Assembly: GCA_023665245.1 (NCBI GenBank)
Contig: JAMPEH010000183.1
Coordinates: forward strand, 1-5,292
DNA: 5,292 nt
Origin: Muribaculaceae bacterium
GTDB taxonomy: Bacteria; Pseudomonadota; Alphaproteobacteria; Rs-D84
Reading direction: 5' to 3'
Shown here: positions 1 through 4,667 of the stretch, in pieces
How positions within the stretch are numbered: position 1 is the first letter of the stretch
How the letters are laid out: every line of letters begins with the position of its first letter
Position numbers and translations under genes: made by a program
Notes under the pieces: model-generated
What the model saw: the letters and a program-made list of their open reading frames with translations, nothing else
Told to the model about the DNA's origin: nothing
The model's database searches: none

Positions 1-1
1 C

Positions 2-799
2 GAAAAACAGTCGTGCGTCGCCCCGGACGAAATCGACAGCGTGAAGTCCGGGGCGGCAGGCCGCCTTTATGACGCATGGGGACGTATCGACAGCCTTGCG
101 GAGGACAAGGGCCTCGGCATACAGGCGTCGCGGGTATTCGTGGACGGGCGTGAGAACATGGCCGTGTACCTTGACCTGGACGCCGGGGACTTCAACGCCG
201 CGATGCGGAAGCTCACGGACGCGTGCCGCGGGCCGCGGGAGGAACATGGGGCTTACCGGTTCAGCATGCTGCCGTATGGTTTTGAGTCAGACAGGGCCCT
301 GGCAGGCACGGATGCGTCCGGGAAGCAGCATGTGATCGTCCCGGTCATGTTTGCGTCCAGCGCGGTCATCAAGGCGCAGCCCATGCAGGTCGCATATGCC
401 GCGGCTGCTGCGGCTGACGACGCGCATGAGCCCGGCAGGCGCTGGTGCGACCTGGCCTACAGCAAGCCTGTGAAGGACGCTGCGGCGCAGGCGGCGCCCA
501 GCCGGCGCTTTTCCAGGTCCGAGCGCGATGTCAGGGATGCCGTCCATGAATCGGCGAAAGAGGATGTCGCGGAGAAATTCGGGCTGACAGGCGTCCGGTG
601 GGCCGAGCCGCAGGAAGTGAGGCAGCATATGCCGCACAGCGAGCCGTCCCCGTCTGCGAAGCTCGTCATCCGTAAGGCCGGCCAGCTTTACGACACTCTG
701 CGTGATTTCAAGGACACGCTGGGGCGCGGCGGCTCTGTTCCGGAAGGCGGCAGCTGGACGGACGTGAAGGGCGCCGGCGGGCGCGGCCTGGTTGGCTGA
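2..799 (+). CDS. Hypothetical protein, 3' portion (5' end outside window)
   Basis: The frame is open from the left edge to a TGA at 797-799, giving 265 codons. Codon use is strongly G/C-biased at third positions, as in the neighbours, so it looks truly coding. The first possible start inside the window is a GTG at 41, but it has no ribosome binding site before it and the frame stays open upstream. I therefore read it as the C-terminal part of a longer protein. I do not recognise the family. No signal peptide or convincing membrane helix is visible. The middle has an Ala-rich stretch (about nt 395-425) followed by a charged Arg/Glu/Asp/Lys-rich segment (about nt 500-580), and the tail is Gly-rich and probably disordered. 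A short motif recurs, AGRLYD near nt 56-73 and AGQLYD near 677-694, each followed by a charged amphipathic stretch. The gene is separated from the next operon by a promoter, so it is probably not part of it. Confidence 0.6.
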   Translation, partial: EKQSCVAPDEIDSVKSGAAGRLYDAWGRIDSLAEDKGLGIQASRVFVDGRENMAVYLDLDAGDFNAAMRKLTDACRGPREEHGAYRFSMLPYGFESDRALAGTDASGKQHVIVPVMFASSAVIKAQPMQVAYAAAAAADDAHEPGRRWCDLAYSKPVKDAAAQAAPSRRFSRSERDVRDAVHESAKEDVAEKFGLTGVRWAEPQEVRQHMPHSEPSPSAKLVIRKAGQLYDTLRDFKDTLGRGGSVPEGGSWTDVKGAGGRGLVG

Positions 800-814
800 C
801 CGGGCGGCTCAGCC
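794..814 (+). terminator. Weak hairpin at the end of the first gene
   Basis: GGCTGA (794-799, containing the stop codon) and TCAGCC (809-814) form a perfect 6-bp inverted repeat around a 9-nt GC-rich loop. No clean T-tract follows, only an AT-rich stretch from about 820. It may be a weak or factor-assisted terminator, or chance in GC-rich DNA. Confidence 0.25.
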
Positions 815-838
815 TGTGCATGATAAATATAAATAAAG

Positions 839-880
839 TGCAACAAAGATATTGCATTTTGTTCCAGCTTGTGCTATGAT
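839..880 (+). promoter_or_regulatory. Sigma-70-type promoter of the pspA operon with possible operator dyad
   Basis: The -35 box is TTGCAT (852-857), the spacer is 17 bp, and the -10 box is TATGAT (875-880) preceded by TGC, an extended -10. Transcription should start near 886-888, about 60 nt before the pspA ATG. An AT-rich stretch upstream (about 820-850) could act as an UP element. The dyad TGCAA (839-843) / TTGCA (852-856), with 8 bp between its arms, overlaps the -35 box and is a candidate repressor or activator site. A second, overlapping dyad is AACAAA (842-847) / TTTGTT (858-863). The block closely resembles the promoter at 2945-2986. I see no sign that this is a sigma-54 promoter of the PspF-controlled type. 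Confidence 0.8.
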
Positions 881-887
881 GTATTTC

Positions 888-904
888 GCCGGGCGCGCCC
901 CGGC
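888..904 (+). promoter_or_regulatory. GC hairpin at the predicted 5' end of the pspA mRNA
   Basis: GCCGGG (888-893) and CCCGGC (899-904) can pair around a CGCGC loop. The stem begins at or within a base or two of the transcription start predicted from the -10 box. A hairpin at the extreme 5' end often protects mRNA from decay, and a dyad at +1 could also be an operator. Both roles are inferred. Confidence 0.35.
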
Positions 905-946
905 AGGCGATACATAAAATCTAAGAATGCAGGAGGATCATGTACG

Positions 947-1645
947 ATGGCAGGAATTTTCAGCAGGATCAAGGACATCATGGAGAGCAACATCCATGCC
1001 GCGCTGGACAAGTGCGAGAACCCGGAGAAAATGCTGGACCAGATGCTGCGCAAAGCGAAAGAAGACCTGGCGGAGGTCCGCGAGGCGACGGCCCAGGTGA
1101 TGGCCGATGAGAAGGCCGCCCAGCGGGCCTACGACGACGCCCTGAAGAAGGCCGACGGCGAGCACCAATATGCGGTCAATGCCCTGAAGTCCGGCGACGA
1201 GGCCGCAGCCCAGAAGTTCCTGGATTCCGAGGCCAGGATCCGTAACGGCATCCTGGCCCAGGCTGAGCAGACGCTGAACGCGGCCAAGGCCAATACCCAG
1301 CAGATGAAGGACGCGCATAATAAGCTGTGCGACGACATCGACTTCATGCAGGGCCAGCTGGGGACGATCAAGGGCACCATGAAAGTCGCCAAGGCAACGG
1401 ATACCGTCAACCGGATCGCAGGCACCAAGCGCGATGCGGCTGCCAGTTTCCAGAGCTATGCCGACAAGGCCAACCGGATGCGCGATGAGGCCCAGGCGCG
1501 GGCTGACCTGAACGCAGGGCCCAAGGACTCCATGGACGGCCTGCGCGAGAAATACGCGTCGCCCAAGGTGCCTGGCGGCAGCGCCGCGCTGGACGCCCTG
1601 AAGGCTGAGCTGGGCATGGGATCCGGATCCCAGGAGAACCAGTAA
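947..1645 (+). CDS. pspA: PspA/IM30 (phage shock protein A) family protein
   Basis: This is a 232-residue, almost wholly alpha-helical protein. PspA/IM30/Vipp1 proteins are bacterial ESCRT-III relatives that polymerise on the inner face of the cytoplasmic membrane and stabilise it under stress such as loss of proton-motive force. The N-terminus, MAGIFSRIKDIMESNIHAAL, is the amphipathic membrane-binding helix. It is followed by the hallmark ENPEKMLDQMLRKAKEDLAEVR (about residues 24-45), matching the family's 'EDPEKml' segment. Residues about 25-190 form long charged coiled-coil helices. After a Gly/Pro linker, the C-terminus LDALKAELG (about 215-223) resembles the family's terminal helix. Length is near the usual 220-230. 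The start is ATG 947 with AGGAGG at 931-936, 10 nt upstream. An ATG at 940 is out of frame and too close to that site, and the longer in-frame reading would begin inside the promoter. The stop overlaps the next start (TAATG), indicating tight coupling to the TPM-like protein. No PspF or other Psp regulator is in the window. Confidence 0.93.
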   Translation: MAGIFSRIKDIMESNIHAALDKCENPEKMLDQMLRKAKEDLAEVREATAQVMADEKAAQRAYDDALKKADGEHQYAVNALKSGDEAAAQKFLDSEARIRNGILAQAEQTLNAAKANTQQMKDAHNKLCDDIDFMQGQLGTIKGTMKVAKATDTVNRIAGTKRDAAASFQSYADKANRMRDEAQARADLNAGPKDSMDGLREKYASPKVPGGSAALDALKAELGMGSGSQENQ

Positions 1646-1860
1646 TGGGCCGCGGCGGAGGCGGGGGCGGAAGCTCCCGCAGCTCCGGAGGCGGCGGCAG
1701 CTCGCGCAGCTTTGGCGGAAGCAGCTCCCATTCCAGCAGCTCCCACCGGGGCGGGTTTTCCAGCTCCCCCAGCCGGTCCAGCTTCAGCTCAGGCCCGTCA
1801 CGGGGGCCTGGGCCCGGCGGGCACCGCCCGCCCCCGCCGCCCCGCTATGGCGGCGTGCAC
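1645..1860 (+). repeat. Low-complexity GGC/AGC-rich tract encoding a Gly/Ser/Pro head
   Basis: Imperfect repeats of GGCGG and AGCTC/CAGCTCC units encode runs of Gly and Ser, then Arg-Ser and Pro runs. This is coding low complexity inside the TPM-like gene, not an independent element. The protein segment is expected to be disordered. It is a plausible place for slippage-driven length variation between strains. Confidence 0.6.
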
Positions 1861-2643
1861 GTGCATAATTACTACGGCGGAGGGTATTCCTCCGGGCGGT
1901 CTTACCGGCAGCCGGCGTATTTGCGCATCAGCAATCTCATCACCGTGATGATCGTGATCTTCATGCTGGCCGGGCTGTTCGGGATCGTGGCCATGAATTC
2001 CGTGTCGACGGGCAGCGTGAGCGTGGGCCGTTCGACTGTTGAGCGGGAGGCGCTGAAGCCCTATGCGGCGTTCCAGAAAAACTGCTGGGACGACCGGGCC
2101 GGCTGGCTGTCCAACGCGCCCACGCTGAACCGGGGCATGGAGTCGTTCTATAAATCCACGGGCGTGCAGCCGGCCCTGGCCATCTGCAATGACGTCAACG
2201 GCAGCACGAGCCCGTCCGACGCCGAGATCGAGGCTTTCGCGACGGATGAGTATGATAGCCTGATCGGACATGAGCGGGGCGTTTTGCTCCTGTTCTGCGA
2301 ATGGTTCCCGTCGGACTATGACGTCTATTACATGTGCGGCGAGGACGCGCAGACGGTGATGGACTCCGAGGCGTGCGATATCTTGATGGACTACGTCCAC
2401 GCCTATTACACCAGCGACATGACCGAGGACGAGTATTTCGGTGAGGCCTTTGCCGACACAGGCGAGCGGATCATGTCTGTCACGCCGACGCTGGCCAGCA
2501 GGCTGCCCATGATCCTGGGCGTGGCCTGCATCGGCATCGCGGCCATCGCCATTGTCAAGCTGGTGGCCATGAAATACCGGCGCGAGAAGGAACGTGCCGA
2601 GGAGACTGAGCGCATTTTAAACACGCCGAACGAGCGGCTGTAA
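1645..2643 (+). CDS. TPM-domain-like, Gly/Ser-rich two-pass membrane protein
   Basis: This 332-residue protein is a probable membrane partner of PspA. Residues 1-90 are low-complexity: Gly/Ser/Arg-rich, then Pro-rich (RPPPPP, 61-66), then Gly/Tyr/His-rich. A hydrophobic helix spans about 96-118. Residues about 134-280 form a folded domain with TPM-like features, including ESFYKSTGVQPALAI (166-180), the strand RGVLLLFCEW (211-220) and an acidic helix near 234-252. A second helix at about 286-308 leads into a charged tail ending ERILNTPNERL. Both ends are probably cytoplasmic and the TPM-like domain outside, as a 'positive inside' reading (KYRREKERAEE after helix 2) supports. From memory, similar proteins with a Gly/Ser/Phe-rich head and an 'ILNTP' tail occur beside PspA in Bacillota. 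TPM domains are known from plant TLP18.3/Psb32, but the bacterial role is unsettled. Start ATG 1645 overlaps the pspA stop by 1 nt, with AGGAG at 1632-1636. Confidence 0.8.
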   Translation: MGRGGGGGGSSRSSGGGGSSRSFGGSSSHSSSSHRGGFSSSPSRSSFSSGPSRGPGPGGHRPPPPPRYGGVHVHNYYGGGYSSGRSYRQPAYLRISNLITVMIVIFMLAGLFGIVAMNSVSTGSVSVGRSTVEREALKPYAAFQKNCWDDRAGWLSNAPTLNRGMESFYKSTGVQPALAICNDVNGSTSPSDAEIEAFATDEYDSLIGHERGVLLLFCEWFPSDYDVYYMCGEDAQTVMDSEACDILMDYVHAYYTSDMTEDEYFGEAFADTGERIMSVTPTLASRLPMILGVACIGIAAIAIVKLVAMKYRREKERAEETERILNTPNERL

Positions 2644-2674
2644 AGATTTTTGATCAAAAGTGAGGGGAACTGCC

Positions 2675-2875
2675 ATGATCCATATCTACAGGAAAAGCGG
2701 CTTTGAGATGCTGTTGAAGGCTTTGGAAACCGGCGCCCTGTGCGTCCTGGCTGGCAAGGCCCTGCTGGATGCCCTGTGCATGACTGGCGTCGTTGACTGT
2801 GACTGCTGCGGGTGCTGCGACGGGGACTGTGACGGCTGCGACGTCCAGGAGGCGCCTGTCACCGAGGCTGAGTAA
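2675..2875 (+). CDS. Cys/Asp-rich small protein, last gene of the pspA operon
   Basis: This 66-residue protein is of no family I recognise. The first half is helical with amphipathic to hydrophobic character (FEMLLKALETGALCVLAGKALLDAL, about residues 10-34) and could lie on or in the membrane. The second half holds a dense cysteine cluster, DCDCCGCCDGDCDGCD (41-56), giving C-x-C-C-x-C-C-x3-C-x2-C. With Cys23 and Cys35 there are nine cysteines in 66 residues, alternating with Asp. The tail is acidic. The pattern suggests metal or Fe-S binding, or a redox or thiol role, but this is inference. The start is ATG 2675, with GAGGGG (2662-2667) 7 nt upstream. A GTG at 2660 is in frame but would destroy that spacing. 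It lies 31 nt after the TPM-like gene and just before the terminator, so it belongs to the pspA operon. No peptide-modifying enzyme is nearby to support a RiPP-precursor reading. Confidence 0.7.
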   Translation: MIHIYRKSGFEMLLKALETGALCVLAGKALLDALCMTGVVDCDCCGCCDGDCDGCDVQEAPVTEAE

Positions 2876-2891
2876 AGCGCCGTAGCTTTAC
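2872..2891 (+). promoter_or_regulatory. Small hairpin overlapping the stop codon, upstream of the terminator
   Basis: GTAAAGC (2872-2878) and GCTTTAC (2885-2891) are perfect 7-bp arms around a 6-nt loop. The left arm contains the stop codon. The GTAAAG/CTTTAC words recur in the terminator that follows, so arms of the two hairpins could swap partners. Confidence 0.45.
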
Positions 2892-2897
2892 AGGAGG

Positions 2898-2937
2898 ATA
2901 ATCCCGTAAAGGGCTTTCCCTTTACGGGATTATTTTA
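2898..2937 (+). terminator. Strong rho-independent terminator of the pspA operon
   Basis: A perfect 14-bp inverted repeat (2900-2913 with 2918-2931) surrounds a CTTT loop. Two further A/T pairs extend it to 2898-2933, and TTTTA follows. It sits 22 nt after the stop codon of the Cys-rich gene and ends the operon before the next promoter. The T-run is short, but the stem is long and perfect. Confidence 0.9.
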
Positions 2938-2944
2938 TGGCTGT

Positions 2945-2986
2945 TGTAATAAACATATTGCAACTTGTTGTTTTCTGTGCTATGAT
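2945..2986 (+). promoter_or_regulatory. Sigma-70-type promoter of the nhaC operon, twin of the pspA promoter
   Basis: The -35 box is TTGCAA (2958-2963), the spacer is 17 bp, and the -10 box is TATGAT (2981-2986) with an upstream TGC, an extended -10. The predicted start is near 2993, giving a leader of about 27 nt. The dyad TGTAA (2945-2949) / TTGCA (2958-2962) matches the one in the pspA promoter at the same distance from the -10 box. A second dyad, CAAC-TT-GTTG (2961-2970), lies in the spacer. By hand alignment the 42-bp block matches 839-880 at about 31 of 42 positions. Confidence 0.85.
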
Positions 2987-3019
2987 AGGGTTATGTTTCC
3001 GGAAAGGGGAGTGCATATC

Positions 3020-3241
3020 ATGACGAACAGCGAAAAAGTTTTCCAATGCGAGCAGATGGTCTTATCTGAGATGGCCCTCGTGATCGAGGGCGGCAGGTCC
3101 GTGCCGGCGGCCAAGCTGCATGTGGTCTCCGAGGGGTTCCCGAAGGACATGGTGGACGAGGCGTGGCGCAGGCTTTCCGAGGAGATCGTGGCCATGGTCC
3201 GGGAGCAGAAAGGGGGCCCCGATGGGAAGATGCAGGATTGA
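3020..3241 (+). CDS. 73-residue soluble protein leading the nhaC operon
   Basis: This small, charged, probably cytoplasmic protein belongs to no family I recognise. It looks mostly helical: residues about 3-23 (an amphipathic helix with Cys10), a turn at EGGRSVP (23-29), a second helix about 30-38, a GFP turn (39-41), and a long acidic/basic helix about 42-63 (KDMVDEAWRRLSEEIVAMV). The three-helix layout could suit a small DNA-binding or protein-binding domain, but no signature supports either. The start is ATG 3020, with AGGGGA (3005-3010) 9 nt upstream. An in-frame ATG at 2993 coincides with the predicted transcription start and would be leaderless, so I rejected it. The 3' end overlaps the nhaC start by 20 nt, which implies translational coupling, so it may regulate or assist the antiporter. 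TTTCCGGAAA (2996-3005) is a short palindrome in its leader. Confidence 0.72.
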   Translation: MTNSEKVFQCEQMVLSEMALVIEGGRSVPAAKLHVVSEGFPKDMVDEAWRRLSEEIVAMVREQKGGPDGKMQD

Positions 3242-4667
3242 GAGGCAGCCGTCGGAACCATCGAAGCGCGAGGCATATTTCGCCGTCGGCGCCTCGGCAG
3301 CATGCGTGCTGGCTTGCACGTTCTTAAAGGCCCCGATCCAGTTCGGCGTCCTGGCCGGCGCCGCGGCCGCGTCATTGTGCGCCATGAGGTTGGGCTGGAC
3401 ATGGCAGGAGCTGGAGAAAGGGATCTGTGGCCGGATCGGCAAGCTGGGCGACACGATGCTCATCATGTGGTGCATCGGGCTCCTGATGGGGACCATGCTA
3501 TATTCCGGGCTGCTGCCCATGCTGGTCTATTACGGGTTTGAGCTGGTCAGCCCGAAATTTTTGTCTTTCGGGGCGCTGCTGGCGTGCATGCTGATGTCGA
3601 CCTGCACAGGGTCCAGCTGGACGGCTGCCGGGACAGCCGGGGTCGCGTGCATGGCGCTGGCCCACGGGCACGGGGCAGACCCGGCCGTCATGGCTGGGAT
3701 GTGCGTGGCCGGGTCCGTGTTCGGCGACAAGATCTCGCCCATGTCTGAGACGACGAACCTGGCGCCGGCCTGCTGCGGCACGGGCCTGTACCAGCATATC
3801 AAATCCCAGCTCTGGACGACCGTGCCCGCGATCCTGATCGCGGCCGGCCTCGGGCTGGTATTGGGAGCGGGCCTGGACCCCCGCGGGGCGGACCTGCCGG
3901 AGATGGCCGTCACGATCCAGTCCCAGCTGGGGGCGCTTTATACGTTCACGCCATGGCTGCTGCTGCCCATCGGGCTGCTGCTCGTGCTGTCGTTCCTGAA
4001 ATGCCCGGCGGTCCCGGTCATGATTTTATGCTCAGCCGCGAATTTAATTCTGGGCCGGGCCGTCCAGGGGATGCCCATCCCATATGGCTTCCAGTCGGCC
4101 ATCAACGGCTTTAAGTTCGAGTACCTGGGGACGTGCGATTTCGTCCCGCACGAGAAGGTCCTGTACGTCCTGGAGCGGGGCGGGATGGCGTCCATGGTGT
4201 CGATCATCATGATCTGCTTCTGCGGGTTCGCCCTGACCACGGTCCTGACCGAGGCCGGCTTCATGTCCGCCTGCGTGGCGCCGCTTGCCAAAAACCTGGA
4301 CCGGCGCTGGAAGGCGATGCTCTCGGCTGAGGTTGCCATTTTATCTGTCGCAGCCATGGCAGGCATCTCATACATGAGCTCTGTGTTTGTCGGCGAGGCA
4401 TGGCGGGAGCCGTTCGACAGGAACAATATGGGCCGGCAGGTCCTGTCCAGGACCCTGGAGGACGTCGGGACCTGCTGCACGGCCATCATCCCATGGTGTT
4501 CTTCGGCGGCGTTCTTCTCCGGGGCCCTTGGCGTCGGCGCCATGGCATACCTGCCGTACTGCGTGCTGCCGTTTGCCTGCCCTGCCGTGGCGCTCATCCT
4601 GAGCATTTTGGGCAAGGGCATGTACCCGGATGGCTGCGGCGGGGGAGGGGGCGGCGGGCATGCGTGA
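3222..4667 (+). CDS. nhaC: NhaC-family Na+/H+ antiporter
   Basis: This 481-residue polytopic membrane protein probably exchanges cytoplasmic Na+ for external H+. Some NhaC relatives exchange organic substrates (e.g. malate/lactate), so the substrate is not certain. Family hallmarks are clear: CTGSSWTAAGTAGVA (128-142), GDKISPMSETTNLAP (168-182), LSRTLEDVGTCCTAIIPW (408-425) and a final GALGV (434-438). Hydrophobic segments run from about residue 20 to 463 with a short basic N-terminus. Length is typical of the family. The start is ATG 3222, with AAAGGGGG (3209-3216) 5 nt upstream. The open frame reaches back to 3120, but that extension is an Arg/Trp-rich out-of-frame reading of the upstream gene. 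The protein has about 24 cysteines, which is many for a transporter and consistent with an anaerobe. It ends in a run of seven Gly followed by His-Ala, an unusual tail whose codons also form the next gene's ribosome binding site. It overlaps the previous gene by 20 nt and the next by 8. Confidence 0.92.
   Translation: MGRCRIERQPSEPSKREAYFAVGASAACVLACTFLKAPIQFGVLAGAAAASLCAMRLGWTWQELEKGICGRIGKLGDTMLIMWCIGLLMGTMLYSGLLPMLVYYGFELVSPKFLSFGALLACMLMSTCTGSSWTAAGTAGVACMALAHGHGADPAVMAGMCVAGSVFGDKISPMSETTNLAPACCGTGLYQHIKSQLWTTVPAILIAAGLGLVLGAGLDPRGADLPEMAVTIQSQLGALYTFTPWLLLPIGLLLVLSFLKCPAVPVMILCSAANLILGRAVQGMPIPYGFQSAINGFKFEYLGTCDFVPHEKVLYVLERGGMASMVSIIMICFCGFALTTVLTEAGFMSACVAPLAKNLDRRWKAMLSAEVAILSVAAMAGISYMSSVFVGEAWREPFDRNNMGRQVLSRTLEDVGTCCTAIIPWCSSAAFFSGALGVGAMAYLPYCVLPFACPAVALILSILGKGMYPDGCGGGGGGGHA
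4641..4651 (+). promoter_or_regulatory. G-tract ribosome binding site inside the end of nhaC
   Basis: GGGGGAGGGGG contains a GGAGG core and ends 8 nt before the ATG at 4660, an ideal distance. The same bases encode the poly-Gly tail of NhaC. With the following GG and GGG runs (4653-4658) it could also form a G-quadruplex of at least two tetrads, which would hide the site. Confidence 0.6.

Noticed and set aside
820..880. Short ORF of about 19 codons in the spacer before pspA
   Set aside because: It has no ribosome binding site and overlaps the promoter.
940..942. ATG only 3 nt after AGGAGG as start of a different reading frame
   Set aside because: Spacing is too short, the frame gives an unrecognisable protein, and it overlaps pspA in another frame.
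869..946. Longer PspA start upstream of 947
   Set aside because: The extension begins inside the promoter, lacks a ribosome binding site, and is Arg/Gly-rich unlike PspA N-termini. The family start MAGIFSR fits at 947.
1645..1860. Short GGC/AGC repeats as a minisatellite or mobile element
   Set aside because: The repeats are imperfect, in frame and explained by a Gly/Ser/Pro-rich protein head. No terminal repeats or target duplications were seen.
1798..2400. Reverse-strand open frame opposite the TPM-like gene
   Set aside because: It has His/Arg-rich shadow composition and no start context. The + strand frame has coherent domains and operon coupling.
3159..3177. UBA-like 'GFP...A..L' segment in the 73-residue protein
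   Set aside because: The similarity covers only a few common residues and is not enough to assign a domain.
3120..3221. N-terminal extension of NhaC
   Set aside because: It is an out-of-frame reading of the 73-residue gene, with Trp/Arg-rich composition unlike a transporter. ATG 3222 has a proper ribosome binding site.
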